Below are positions 8,843-19,866 of a DNA stretch of 64,000 nucleotides, one piece after another. Source of the DNA: Deltaproteobacteria bacterium (GTDB lineage Bacteria; Myxococcota_A; UBA9042; DTJE01). Position 1 is the first letter of the stretch, and the number at the start of each line of letters is the position of its first letter. The DNA lies in NCBI GenBank assembly GCA_029555025.1, contig JAKPTZ010000016.1, positions 1 through 64,000 on the forward strand. Direction: 5' to 3'. The translations under genes and the position numbers were made by a program. Under the pieces are notes generated by a model. The model was given only the letters and a program-made list of their open reading frames with translations. It did not search any database and was not told the DNA's origin.

Positions 8843-9057
8843 CAAATAATTATCGCGCCTGACATTTTCTCCGCGTGCCAACACCGCCCCAGGAAGCAAC
8901 CGTTATTTCGACCCTGAATTGCCGAAAATTGAATTTCCCTGATGACATGCGCGCCGAGTCAATCCATAATTCCATTGGCCGCGGATTACCCCGTTCGCGC
9001 CACGCGGTCCGGCCAGGCCCGGATAATGGCAGGAGACACCAGGAGGTTCGTTTCGAC

Positions 9058-9543
9058 ATGGGCGCCGACGCCTTGTTCCAACCGCCACCGCTGATGCTGG
9101 CTTCGGTCATCGACCTGGATCTCAGCTTCTTCATCCAGCTTGGCCTGTTCCTGCTTCTTTATGTGCTTCTGTCCCGTTTCTTCTTCCAGCCTTACGCGCG
9201 AATCCTGAAGGTGCGCGACGAAAGCACCAGGGGTATGCGGGAAGAGGCCGCCGAACTGGAAGCCCGCGCCGCCGTTCTCGAACAATCGACCGCATCCAGG
9301 CTCGAGGAGGCAAGAAAGGCCGGAAACGACGAAAGACGCCGCATCGCGGCCGAAGGGTCACGCATCCGCGCCGAATTGATTGCAAACGAGCGTGGCCGCC
9401 TTCAGGCCGTAATCGATGGTCAGGTCAGGGCAATCGAAGACAAGGCTGCCGCCTTCAGCGCGGCAAGCGAGCCGGCCGTCGCCGATCTTGCGGCCACAAT
9501 TCTTCGCCAGGCCGGATGGAACGGGGAACAGGAAACAAGATGA
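9058..9543 (+). CDS. ATP synthase F0 subunit b' (peripheral stalk)
   Basis: 161 residues with one N-terminal transmembrane helix (about residues 20-40, LSFFIQLGLFLLLYVLL), the FFQPYARILKVRDE junction and a long charged coiled coil to the C-terminus, as in b-type stalk subunits. AGGAGG lies 11 bp before the ATG. A longer frame back to 8875 has no homology and is not used. It overlaps the next gene by ATGA, and the tandem b'/b arrangement means a heterodimeric stalk. Confidence 0.85.
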   Translation: MGADALFQPPPLMLASVIDLDLSFFIQLGLFLLLYVLLSRFFFQPYARILKVRDESTRGMREEAAELEARAAVLEQSTASRLEEARKAGNDERRRIAAEGSRIRAELIANERGRLQAVIDGQVRAIEDKAAAFSAASEPAVADLAATILRQAGWNGEQETR

Positions 9544-10115
9544 CCAGGCTCGCGACAACCTTGATGATGTTGATGCTGTCGGCAACCGCGCTGGCCGGTC
9601 ACGGCCAGGACGCCGGCTCCCCGGGACACGGAACGCACGGCCCGCTCTTCTTCCATAAGCTTGGAATTCAAATCGGCGATTTCCTGGTCGTCATAATCCC
9701 GCTTCTTATCATTATGGTTCCTCTGGTTCGCCTGGCGCTTAAAAGGCGACATGAAGCGGTCGTCAAGATGATTGACGAGGCCAGGGCTGTCCACGATGCG
9801 GCGAAGGCCAGACTCGAAGCGGCCGAAGAGCACATGCGCCACATCGAGACCGAGATGGAAGACATCAGGAAGAGCTTCCGCGAAATGGGCGAATCGGAAA
9901 GAAAGTCATTTGAGACCGATGCCATCGCGACAATACAGAAGATGAACCGCGAGGCGGAAATGAGAATCAACCAGGCCGGACTTGCCATGCAGGCCAGCCT
10001 GACGGCAGATCTGGTTCAAAGGGCGCTCGACAGGGTGTCCGATGGTCTGCGGGCCGAAGGCGGCAAGCCGGTTCCGGCCGACGTCGTCAGGCGGCTGACC
10101 GATATCGACGCATGA
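9540..10115 (+). CDS. atpF: ATP synthase F0 subunit b with N-terminal signal-like segment
   Basis: 191 residues. The N-terminus is a signal-peptide-like segment (MTRLATTLMMLMLSATALAG), then a His/Gly-rich patch, a transmembrane helix (about residues 45-65, DFLVVIIPLLIIMVPLV) and a coiled coil of about 110 residues. Two hydrophobic N-terminal segments are seen in b subunits of some delta-proteobacteria and differ from the single helix of E. coli. The start overlaps the b' stop by ATGA. It forms the stator stalk with b' and delta. Confidence 0.85.
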   Translation: MTRLATTLMMLMLSATALAGHGQDAGSPGHGTHGPLFFHKLGIQIGDFLVVIIPLLIIMVPLVRLALKRRHEAVVKMIDEARAVHDAAKARLEAAEEHMRHIETEMEDIRKSFREMGESERKSFETDAIATIQKMNREAEMRINQAGLAMQASLTADLVQRALDRVSDGLRAEGGKPVPADVVRRLTDIDA

Positions 10116-10170
10116 TGATGTCAACCGGCATGCGTTGCCGGTTCCCGCTCGACGGGAAGGGGTTTTCACG

Positions 10171-10725
10171 ATGGCGCCGACAATTTCCGAAGTCGCGGCA
10201 AGGCGCTATGCAAGGGCGCTTATCGATATCGCGCAGGCCGACGGTCTGGGCGACCGTTGCATCCGGGATCTCGAAAGGTTCAGCAGTGCGGTTGCCGGCG
10301 TTCCCGACGCTCGCGAGATGTTCGACAACCCGACCGTCCCGGTTCAGGTTCTGAAGGCTTCGGTCGGCGAAATGGCGCGCAGGCTTGATCTTGATCAGAC
10401 GACCAGTGCTTTCCTTTCGCTTCTTGTCGTCCGGCGCAGGCTGGGCGGACTTGATCGAATTATCGACGAGTACCGGGGGCTTCAGGATGCGATCGCCGGA
10501 AGGATCCGGGGAAAGGTTCGGGCCGCCGGGCCTGTCGATCCGGAGATGATTGCCGCGATATCGACAAGGCTCGGGGAAAGGGTGGGCAAGAAACTTGTCC
10601 TGGCGGGTGAAACGGACGACAGGCTGATTGGTGGTTTGCAGGTGATTGTCGGCGACCGGGTCTATGACCTTTCGACGCGCACCTGGCTTGACTCGCTGCG
10701 CACCAGGCTGCTGCAGAACAGGTAA
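10171..10725 (+). CDS. atpH: ATP synthase F1 subunit delta
   Basis: 184 residues, the family's usual length. It starts [20 protein letters not shown], the standard delta N-terminus, and ends with the [18 protein letters not shown] segment close to the C-terminal signature. It links the b/b' stalk to the top of the alpha3-beta3 head. GAAGGGG is upstream of the ATG at 10171. The next gene, atpA, follows within 8 bp. Confidence 0.9.
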   Translation: MAPTISEVAARRYARALIDIAQADGLGDRCIRDLERFSSAVAGVPDAREMFDNPTVPVQVLKASVGEMARRLDLDQTTSAFLSLLVVRRRLGGLDRIIDEYRGLQDAIAGRIRGKVRAAGPVDPEMIAAISTRLGERVGKKLVLAGETDDRLIGGLQVIVGDRVYDLSTRTWLDSLRTRLLQNR

Positions 10726-10732
10726 GGTGAAG

Positions 10733-12265
10733 ATGGAACTCCGCGTAGAGGAAGTAACAGAGATCCTGAAAAAGGAAATCCGCGAATTCGGCCGCAAGGT
10801 CGAGGTCAGGGAGACCGGAACCGTCATAACCGTCGGCGACGGCATCGCGCGTGTTTATGGCCTTTCGGGCGCCATGGCGGGCGAACTCCTGGACTTCCCG
10901 CACGGCGTGCAGGGACTGGTCCTGAACCTCGAGGAGTCGAACGTCGGCGTCGCGCTCCTTGGCGAAGTCAACAAGATCCGCGAAGGCGACGAATGCCGCC
11001 GAACCGGCCGCATCGCCAGCGTTCCGGTCGGCCCCGCGGTCAGGGGACGCGTCCTGAACGCGCTCGGGCAGCCGGTGGATGGCCTCGGGCCGATTGAATC
11101 GACCGAACTGCGGCCGATCGACGTCAAGGCTCCGGGCATCGTCGCGCGCCAGCCGGTCAAGGAACCGCTTCAAACCGGTCTGAAGTCGATCGACGCGATG
11201 ACCCCGATTGGACGTGGCCAGCGGGAACTGATCATCGGCGACCGCCAGACGGGAAAGACCGCCGTCGCCATCGACACGATCATCAACCAGAAGCCCCAGC
11301 GCGAAGGCGACCAGCCGGTATGGTGCATCTACGTCGCCATCGGCCAGAAGCGTTCAACGGTCGCCCAGGTGGTTGACAAGCTGCGACAGCACGGCGCGAT
11401 GGACTACACGACGGTCGTGATGGCAACCGCGTCGGAAACAGCCCCGATGCAGTATATCGCCCCGTTTGCAGGGTGCGCGATGGGTGAGTATTTCCGGGAC
11501 AACGGGCAGCACGCCCTGATTATCTATGACGACCTGTCGAAACACGCCGTCGCCTACAGGCAGCTTTCCCTGCTGCTTCGCCGTCCGCCGGGACGCGAGG
11601 CATATCCGGGCGACGTTTTCTATCTCCATTCCAGGCTGCTGGAACGCGCCGCGAAGATGAGCGCGGAACTGGGTGGCGGTTCCCTGACGGCGCTGCCAAT
11701 CATCGAGACCCAGGCCGGGGACGTTTCCGCCTATATCCCGACGAACGTCATTTCGATTACCGACGGCCAGATTTATCTTGAATCCGACCTTTTCTACAAG
11801 GGATTCCGGCCGGCCATCAACGTCGGTCTTTCGGTTTCCCGAGTCGGCGGGAACGCGCAGATCAAGGCGATGAAGAAGGTCGCCGGGACCTTGCGCCTGG
11901 AACTGGCCCAGTACCGCCAGATGGCTTCGTTCGCCCAGTTCGCGACGGATCTTGACAAGGCCACGAAGCGTCAGTTGGACAAGGGCGCCCGCATGATGGA
12001 GCTTCTCAAGCAGCGCCAGTACCGTCCCGAGGCGGTTGAACGCCAGATCGTCAGCCTGTTTGCCGCATCGGCCGACGAAGGCTTCCTGATGGACGTCGCG
12101 ATTCCGGACGTCGGCCGATTCGAACACGACCTGCTGGATTTCATCGATGCCAGGCATTCGGACATCTTCACCGACATCCGTGAAAAGAAGGTTCTGGACG
12201 ATGCCATCCGGGCACGCCTGGTCGCGGCAATCAACGAATTCAAGGCGCTTTTCAACTCGAAGTGA
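10733..12265 (+). CDS. atpA: ATP synthase F1 subunit alpha
   Basis: 510 residues, full length. It has the beta-barrel N-terminal domain ([11 protein letters not shown]), the P-loop [10 protein letters not shown] and the [16 protein letters not shown] segment, followed by [20 protein letters not shown], all as in alpha subunits. This subunit carries the non-catalytic nucleotide sites. The ATG at 10733 has AAGG just upstream; a GTG two codons earlier is a weaker alternative. It sits in the operon between delta and gamma. Confidence 0.96.
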   Translation: MELRVEEVTEILKKEIREFGRKVEVRETGTVITVGDGIARVYGLSGAMAGELLDFPHGVQGLVLNLEESNVGVALLGEVNKIREGDECRRTGRIASVPVGPAVRGRVLNALGQPVDGLGPIESTELRPIDVKAPGIVARQPVKEPLQTGLKSIDAMTPIGRGQRELIIGDRQTGKTAVAIDTIINQKPQREGDQPVWCIYVAIGQKRSTVAQVVDKLRQHGAMDYTTVVMATASETAPMQYIAPFAGCAMGEYFRDNGQHALIIYDDLSKHAVAYRQLSLLLRRPPGREAYPGDVFYLHSRLLERAAKMSAELGGGSLTALPIIETQAGDVSAYIPTNVISITDGQIYLESDLFYKGFRPAINVGLSVSRVGGNAQIKAMKKVAGTLRLELAQYRQMASFAQFATDLDKATKRQLDKGARMMELLKQRQYRPEAVERQIVSLFAASADEGFLMDVAIPDVGRFEHDLLDFIDARHSDIFTDIREKKVLDDAIRARLVAAINEFKALFNSK

Positions 12266-12305
12266 TGGAAGGGGCGGCGCCTGAAGGGGCCGCAGGCAGG
12301 TTCGC

Positions 12306-14649
<2,344 letters not shown>

Positions 14650-14665
14650 TTGGAACGGGGTGAGC

Positions 14666-15085
14666 ATGTCGCTGAAGGTTGATGTTGTTGAATACGACGG
14701 GCTCCGGATTTCCGGCCTTGAAGTGACCGAAATCGCCCTTCCGGGCGCGGACGGTCAGCTTGGAATCCTGCCGGCCCACATCCAGATGATTTCGACCGTC
14801 GGAATCGGCCCCATGAGGCTGACCACCCCGGATGGCGGGGTCTTGCTGTTTTCACTTGCCGGGGGCTTCCTGGAAATCCTTGGCGACAACGTCAGAATTC
14901 TTACCGAGTCCTGCGAGGCGGCTGCCGACATCGATGTTGAACGCGCCGAAAAGGCCCTGAAGCGGGCTCTTGCCAAACTGGAAACAATCACGCCGATCAC
15001 CCATCCCGAGGAACACCGGGTCACCACCAATGCACTGAAGCGCGCCCAGACGCGACTTGCGGTCGCGTCCGGCAAGATTGTCTGA
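14666..15085 (+). CDS. atpC: ATP synthase F1 subunit epsilon
   Basis: 139 residues: an N-terminal beta-sandwich (GADGQLGILPAHIQMIS, the conserved segment) followed by two C-terminal helices (ERAEKALKRALAKLE). It links gamma to the c-ring and can inhibit ATP hydrolysis. It is the last gene of the operon. Genes for subunits a and c are not in this window and must be encoded elsewhere. A hairpin-repeat cluster follows. Confidence 0.92.
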   Translation: MSLKVDVVEYDGLRISGLEVTEIALPGADGQLGILPAHIQMISTVGIGPMRLTTPDGGVLLFSLAGGFLEILGDNVRILTESCEAAADIDVERAEKALKRALAKLETITPITHPEEHRVTTNALKRAQTRLAVASGKIV

Positions 15086-15100
15086 CACATTGCCTTCAAT

Positions 15101-15281
15101 CCCGCGGTCGGATTTTCATCCAGTCGGGCGAATTTTCATCCAGTCGGGCGAATTTTCATTCGCCCATACGGCGGATGGATTTCCGGTTCCACCCTTGTAC
15201 GTGCGGATTACATCCGCCCGCCGCGATCATGCACGCTCCCTTCCCTGTACGGGCGGATTACATCCGCCCGCCGCGGTCATG
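15101..15281. repeat. Hairpin-repeat cluster (two related palindrome types)
   Basis: Between atpC and the deacetylase gene, a 20-bp unit is tandemly repeated (a degenerate copy near 15105, then 15121-15140 and 15141-15160). Its last copy completes the hairpin GGGCGAAT-TTTC-ATTCGCCC at 15146-15165. Two copies of a second palindrome follow 50 bp apart: a one-mismatch copy at 15201-15219 and a perfect GGGCGGAT-TAC-ATCCGCCC at 15251-15269, both preceded by TGTAC. The same two palindromes recur near 23.2-23.5 kb. They resemble REP-like extragenic elements and could also act as transcription brakes. Confidence 0.8.
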
Positions 15282-15314
15282 CTAGAATCGCAGCCGCACG
15301 CTTCTTTCAGAACG

Positions 15315-16127
15315 ATGATGAAGTACACCGGTTACCGCATCGCAGCCATCTTCGCCCACCCCGACGACGAGGCTTACTCCTGCGCTGGCCTTCTGGCCAT
15401 GGCAGCGGAAGGCGGGGCCGTTGTCACGGTCGTATGCGCGACCCGGGGCGAAGCCGGTCGGGACCGCGAAGGCATCGTGCCGCCTGGCCCTGCCCTTGCA
15501 AGGCTCAGAACCGTCGAAATGGGACTGTCCTGCCGGGCTCTTGGCGTTCAGCCCCCGGTTTTCCTCGATCTGCCTGACGGCGCCCTTCAGGGACATCCCG
15601 AACTTGAACCCAGGATCCGGGACGTCTTTTCCAGGTTGCGCCCGAACGTGGTCATCACGCTTGGCATGGACGGGGCCTACGGCCACCGGGATCACATCGC
15701 GGTCACTGAAGCGGTAATCGCCCAGGTCATGTCCATGAGGGAAGGCAGCACAAGGCGCGCGCGCAGAGCCCCGGTTCGCCCAAGGCTGCTGCTGGTGCAG
15801 TTCCCGATGGGCCTTTTCGCGAAGGTCCGTTCTTTCATGGAACGCAACCTTCCCCATGCAATCGACACATCGGATCTACCCGCCGCGGACCGGATGGGAA
15901 TCGATCCGGAAGATGCCGATGCCAGGCTGGATGTCAGGCCGTGGCGTGGACACAAGCTCAGGGCCCTTGCCGCCCATCGTTCGCAACTGCGGGACGGGGA
16001 TCCGGAATCCTTCCTTCGGGACGGGCTGGCGACAGCCCTGCTTGATTTCGAGCTGTACACCTGCGCAGCCGGACCGCAACTGCCGGCCGCATCGGACAAT
16101 CCCCTTGACGGGATTGAAACCGAATGA
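15315..16127 (+). CDS. PIG-L/LmbE-family N-deacetylase
   Basis: 270 residues. Zn-binding HPDDE at residues 15-19 in IAAIFAHPDDEAYSCAG, the TRGEAGR loop and the downstream GHRDH motif are those of the GlcNAc-PI de-N-acetylase/LmbE fold, which removes acetyl groups from GlcNAc-type substrates. The frame runs upstream into the hairpin repeats to 15057, but the family domain begins at the ATG pair 15315/15318. It overlaps the glycosyltransferase gene by 4 bp (ATGA), so the two probably act on the same sugar conjugate. Confidence 0.82.
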   Translation: MMKYTGYRIAAIFAHPDDEAYSCAGLLAMAAEGGAVVTVVCATRGEAGRDREGIVPPGPALARLRTVEMGLSCRALGVQPPVFLDLPDGALQGHPELEPRIRDVFSRLRPNVVITLGMDGAYGHRDHIAVTEAVIAQVMSMREGSTRRARRAPVRPRLLLVQFPMGLFAKVRSFMERNLPHAIDTSDLPAADRMGIDPEDADARLDVRPWRGHKLRALAAHRSQLRDGDPESFLRDGLATALLDFELYTCAAGPQLPAASDNPLDGIETE

Positions 16128-17260
16128 ATATCCTCGTAATTACAAGGGACTATCCGCCGCACACCAATGGCGGCATATCAACAGCGGTCTGGTATGAAGT
16201 CCAGGGGCTTGTCGCGGCGGGGCATCGCTGCACCGTGGTGTCATTCGACGCGTTCAGGCCGGTGACGCAGGCCCTGCTGACCGATCAGGTGCCCCGCATC
16301 GATTTTTCCTGTTCGCCGGCAATGATCACGCTGTCCGCCCCGTCGGCCATCCCTGCCGCGCTTGAGGCGGCACGGCAGGCACGGCCGGACGTGATCCACC
16401 TGCATCATTCGACCCTTCTTGATTTCGCGCTGGACCTGTCGGGCGGGCATGTACCGATCGTCAAGACGGTGCACGTGATCCAGCACCAGATGAACTGGTA
16501 CAGGGGCCTTGAAAGCACAATCACGTCAAAGGCACAGGCACGAGCCGTCGCCACATGCTGGCGGGCCGTCGTAATGTCCAGGGCAGCCGCCCAGATGATG
16601 GCTGCGGAATTTCCGGAATTCTCCGATAAATTCCGGGTCATCGCTCCCGGCGTTCCCGACCAGCCGGGCGCGGCCGATGCATCGTGGCCGCGACCGGATC
16701 GAATCGCGGTTCATGCGGGGCGTTTCAGCGACATTAAGGGTACCGAAGTTCTGTTCGATGTCGCCCGGGGCCTGACGGCGGCGGATCCACGAAACCACGT
16801 CGTGATCGCGGGCGGACTTCCGGACGGCCAGCCGTCCGAGCGGCGATACATGCGCAAGTGGGCCCGCGGCGCGACGGGCCCGGATGATGAACGCGTGTCA
16901 TTTCCGGGCTGGCTGGACAGGTCGCAGCTTTCAGCACTGTTTCTGCAAAGTTCGGTTTATCTGGCGACAAGCGTGTTCGAGACTTTCGGACTGTCGATTG
17001 CCGAGGCCATGCTTCACGGCGTGCCGGTTGTCGCAACCGCCTGCGGCGGCCCGCAGGAAATCATTGAGCACGGCGTATCCGGCATGGTCGTTCCGGTTGG
17101 CGACACCCGGGCCATCGTCGCCGCGGCCTCTTCCATCCTGGATTCCCCGGATCGCTGCGCGGAAATGGGCCGTGCGGCCAGGCAGTCGATTCTGAAACGA
17201 TTCGACGTGCGAACGCACACCGAATCCCTTGAAGCCGTGTATCGGGAAGTCATTTCCTGA
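16124..17260 (+). CDS. GT4-family glycosyltransferase
   Basis: 378 residues with the GT-B two-domain fold. The N-terminal part has ITRDYPPHTNGGISTAVW and an HLHHST segment. The C-terminal donor-binding part has GRFSDIKGTEVL and FGLSIAEAMLHGVPVVATACGG, the E-x7-E-like region of group 1 retaining transferases that use NDP-sugars. It is translationally coupled to the upstream deacetylase. Transferase plus deacetylase is the pairing seen in low-molecular-weight thiol (BshA/BshB, MshA/MshB) and some surface-glycan pathways. The acceptor here is unknown. Confidence 0.82.
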   Translation: MNILVITRDYPPHTNGGISTAVWYEVQGLVAAGHRCTVVSFDAFRPVTQALLTDQVPRIDFSCSPAMITLSAPSAIPAALEAARQARPDVIHLHHSTLLDFALDLSGGHVPIVKTVHVIQHQMNWYRGLESTITSKAQARAVATCWRAVVMSRAAAQMMAAEFPEFSDKFRVIAPGVPDQPGAADASWPRPDRIAVHAGRFSDIKGTEVLFDVARGLTAADPRNHVVIAGGLPDGQPSERRYMRKWARGATGPDDERVSFPGWLDRSQLSALFLQSSVYLATSVFETFGLSIAEAMLHGVPVVATACGGPQEIIEHGVSGMVVPVGDTRAIVAAASSILDSPDRCAEMGRAARQSILKRFDVRTHTESLEAVYREVIS

Positions 17261-17262
17261 CC

Positions 17263-17268
17263 TATAAT
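17263..17268 (+). promoter_or_regulatory. Consensus -10 box for the following lipoprotein gene
   Basis: A perfect TATAAT lies just after the glycosyltransferase stop, 28 bp before the next start. The -35 region is poor (TATCGG at about 17 bp), so this is a tentative promoter, perhaps activator-dependent. Confidence 0.35.
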
Positions 17269-17295
17269 CCGCCTTGCCTTTCGCTGGAGTCCGGA

Positions 17296-19002
17296 ATGAA
17301 GCGTTTCCTCGTTTTATTGATGCTGGTGTTCGTCGCGTGCGGTTCAGGCGGCGGGAATCAAGCCGATTCGGGTGCGGATGTCGCGGACGACGCCGTATCC
17401 GACGTTTCCGGCGATGCCGTGAACGACACGGGAAGCAACGTTGATGCACGCGTGGATGCGGCCACGGACGCCGGAATCGACACCGTGGTCAAGCCGTCGT
17501 GCTTCGAAGACATCACGGATAACCTGCCCTTCCAGCTCTTTCCAGACGAAGGACGATTCGTGCTGCAGGTCGCATCGGCCTTTGACGGCGAGGCCGTCTG
17601 GCTGGCGTGGAGCGCGATGGACGAAAGGGGCACGCAGGATCCGGACGACGACGTTTCCACGATCAGGGCGGCAAGAATTGGTTGCGACAGAAAGATCCTT
17701 GTCGAACCGTTTTCGGTTTTTCCAACAGGTGAAGGCAACTGCTGGGAACCTGACATAGTCGTGTCCGGCGACACCGTGATGATCGTGTGGCACGAAGATT
17801 ACCAGGGTTACTACGCTCGCATGGGTGTCCTGCCGATCGCACCGATGCCGCCCGAACCGGTCCGCGCCGCGGCGCCCCTTGAGTCGATATCGCTCGAGGA
17901 AGCGGATCCGGACATCGTCGAACCGGACGACGATGCCGGCGATCCGGATGCAGATACATCGGATGCAGTTGACGATGTGGCCGACATTATCCAGGATGCC
18001 GCCAGCGACCAGGGTTCGGCCGATGCCGCGACCGATTCGGGACCGGTTGACGCCGGCACCGACGTACCGTATTACCCGAACGACAACATGCGGATTTATT
18101 TCAGGACTTTCAAGACCGACGGAACGCCGGTGATGGCAACCCAGTACAGGTGGATGCCCCCGGTTGACGGCGTCGCCGCGCCTGTTAACAACTGGATCCC
18201 GCGCGCGGCCGCGCTTCCTGACGGCCGCTTCGTCATCGCATCGACGTGGGCAAATCCGAACGCAAGCGTGTTCCAGGTCGTGGCCCAGCGCTTCAACGCC
18301 GACGGTTCACCGGAAGGCGACCTTATCTATCCGTGGCCCAGGCTGGATGAAGATCAGCAGAATGCCGACGTCGCGGTCGATTCCGACGGCAACATTCGAA
18401 TGACGTGGGGACATTCGATCAAGGAAGGCGAAGCCTGGAACACCAGGATCGCGTCCATGACGATTCCGGCCGGTTCAAGCCAGCCAATCGAAGACTCGCC
18501 CGTGTTCTTCGACGTCGCCGGCGATCTTCCAAACGTCGCCATCACGCCTCAGGACACGGTCTATACCGCGTTCATCGACTCAAGCGATCCGGTCAACGTG
18601 GTTCTGGTCGCGGAAACCGCCGGACGGGCATCTTCCGGCGGCAAGATGTTTGGAAACGACGGGGATGAAAAGAACTGGATCCATTTCAACCCGGTACTTA
18701 ACTGCAATGAATCCGGTAACGTTGTCGCGCTGTTCCGCGAACCGCCGTCAACCCTCCAGGACAAGCACACGGACCTGATGCTTTACCGGCTGGCGTACAA
18801 TGGAACGGGTGATATCGCCGCAATCGGCGCGGGGATCGAGGTGAACGCGCCGGATCAGGAAAGAACCCACGATGCCCAGGGATATTACAAGCCGTCCGTG
18901 ACACACGTCGGCGCGGGACATTACCTTGTCACCTGGGCCGAGCCGGAAAAGATCGGCGAAGTCTGGCACTACAAGACGTTCGCGCGGTTCCTGAAACCTT
19001 GA
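17296..19002 (+). CDS. Asp-rich-tethered lipoprotein of unknown function with a second internal Asp-rich segment
   Basis: 568 residues. A signal sequence ends in a lipobox at FVAC (Cys15), followed by an Asp/Ala/Val-rich tether to about residue 70. The body shows repeated WxxW/DGRFVIA/DGNIRMTWGHS-like short strands suggesting a beta-propeller or similar repeat fold. A second Asp-rich low-complexity stretch (about residues 198-257) interrupts it between two strand-like parts. GGAGT precedes the ATG. Gly at +2 after Cys argues for outer-membrane sorting. No enzymatic motif was recognised. Probably a surface lipoprotein. Confidence 0.7.
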   Translation: MKRFLVLLMLVFVACGSGGGNQADSGADVADDAVSDVSGDAVNDTGSNVDARVDAATDAGIDTVVKPSCFEDITDNLPFQLFPDEGRFVLQVASAFDGEAVWLAWSAMDERGTQDPDDDVSTIRAARIGCDRKILVEPFSVFPTGEGNCWEPDIVVSGDTVMIVWHEDYQGYYARMGVLPIAPMPPEPVRAAAPLESISLEEADPDIVEPDDDAGDPDADTSDAVDDVADIIQDAASDQGSADAATDSGPVDAGTDVPYYPNDNMRIYFRTFKTDGTPVMATQYRWMPPVDGVAAPVNNWIPRAAALPDGRFVIASTWANPNASVFQVVAQRFNADGSPEGDLIYPWPRLDEDQQNADVAVDSDGNIRMTWGHSIKEGEAWNTRIASMTIPAGSSQPIEDSPVFFDVAGDLPNVAITPQDTVYTAFIDSSDPVNVVLVAETAGRASSGGKMFGNDGDEKNWIHFNPVLNCNESGNVVALFREPPSTLQDKHTDLMLYRLAYNGTGDIAAIGAGIEVNAPDQERTHDAQGYYKPSVTHVGAGHYLVTWAEPEKIGEVWHYKTFARFLKP

Positions 19003-19008
19003 CCTGCA

Positions 19009-19866
19009 TCAGTTTCGCACGTCATCGACGTATTCCGCATCGATTATGACGGTTCTTGGATCCGGCCGGTTCGACCTCGGAACCTTCTTCACAACCTGGC
19101 GCGGCCCGAAGGCCTTCTTCAGCCAGCCTGCGGCGCGAGACATGGCGCGACCCGAAACGGCAAGGACGACCCCCGCGACAAAACCGCCGATATGGGCGCC
19201 GTATGCAACGCCGCTGTCGGCACCCAGAACCAGTGGCAGCAGGTTGTCCGCCAGCAGGTAAAGCGCAAGCACGATGCGCGCCGGAACATGCCAGACCGTA
19301 ACCAGCAGCGGGAAGAAAAAGACAAAAATCTTCACGCGGTTCTTCGGGAAAAGGATGAAGTACAACCCGAGAATGCCGGAAATCGCCCCGGAAGCCCCCA
19401 CAAGCGGGGTCATCGAATTCCCGGCCAGCGCCGCGTACGAAAGCGTGGCGGCAACACCGGTCACCAGATAGGCGACCAAAAAGCCGAGACGGCCGAGCTT
19501 GTGTTCAACGTTGTCGCCGTATATCCATAGAAACAGCATGTTGCCAAGCAGGTGCAGCAGGCCGCCGTGCAGGAAAATGCTGAACAGGAGATCCTGGATC
19601 GAGGGCGAGCCGGGCTGGAAGCCATGCGCGAAGGTGTAAAGGTCGTATCTTGTGATGCCGGAAATCACTTCCGGGGTCAGGGCGCCCAGGTGACCGGCAA
19701 GAAACTCCAGATAGGCAAGCCAGCCCGGATCCGCCGCACTGGCCTGCTGTCCCGCCAACGGGCTTGAAATAAGGAAATATACCGCGAAGTTGGCAAGGAT
19801 CAGCAGCCTGGTCATCCAGGGCTTGAAGCCTCGGGGATTCGGGGTGTCACCGTATGGAAAAAACAT
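19009..19866 (-). CDS. Rhomboid-family intramembrane serine protease
   Basis: 285 residues with six or seven transmembrane helices. The rhomboid hallmarks are present: HGGLLHLLGNMLFLW (oxyanion-hole Asn109), GASGAISG with catalytic Ser159, and GAHIGGFVAG with catalytic His225. It has the general bacterial rhomboid size rather than the short rhombosortase form. It overlaps the upstream SUMF1-type gene by one base (TAATG), so the two are co-translated. Substrates are unknown. Likely roles are membrane-protein cleavage or quality control. Confidence 0.9.
   Translation of the reverse strand: MFFPYGDTPNPRGFKPWMTRLLILANFAVYFLISSPLAGQQASAADPGWLAYLEFLAGHLGALTPEVISGITRYDLYTFAHGFQPGSPSIQDLLFSIFLHGGLLHLLGNMLFLWIYGDNVEHKLGRLGFLVAYLVTGVAATLSYAALAGNSMTPLVGASGAISGILGLYFILFPKNRVKIFVFFFPLLVTVWHVPARIVLALYLLADNLLPLVLGADSGVAYGAHIGGFVAGVVLAVSGRAMSRAAGWLKKAFGPRQVVKKVPRSNRPDPRTVIIDAEYVDDVRN

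Noticed and set aside
15057-15314. N-terminal extension of the deacetylase into the hairpin repeats
   Set aside because: The extension is translated repeat DNA (same TGGLHPPAAV peptide) and has no family similarity. The HPDDE domain starts at 15315/15318.
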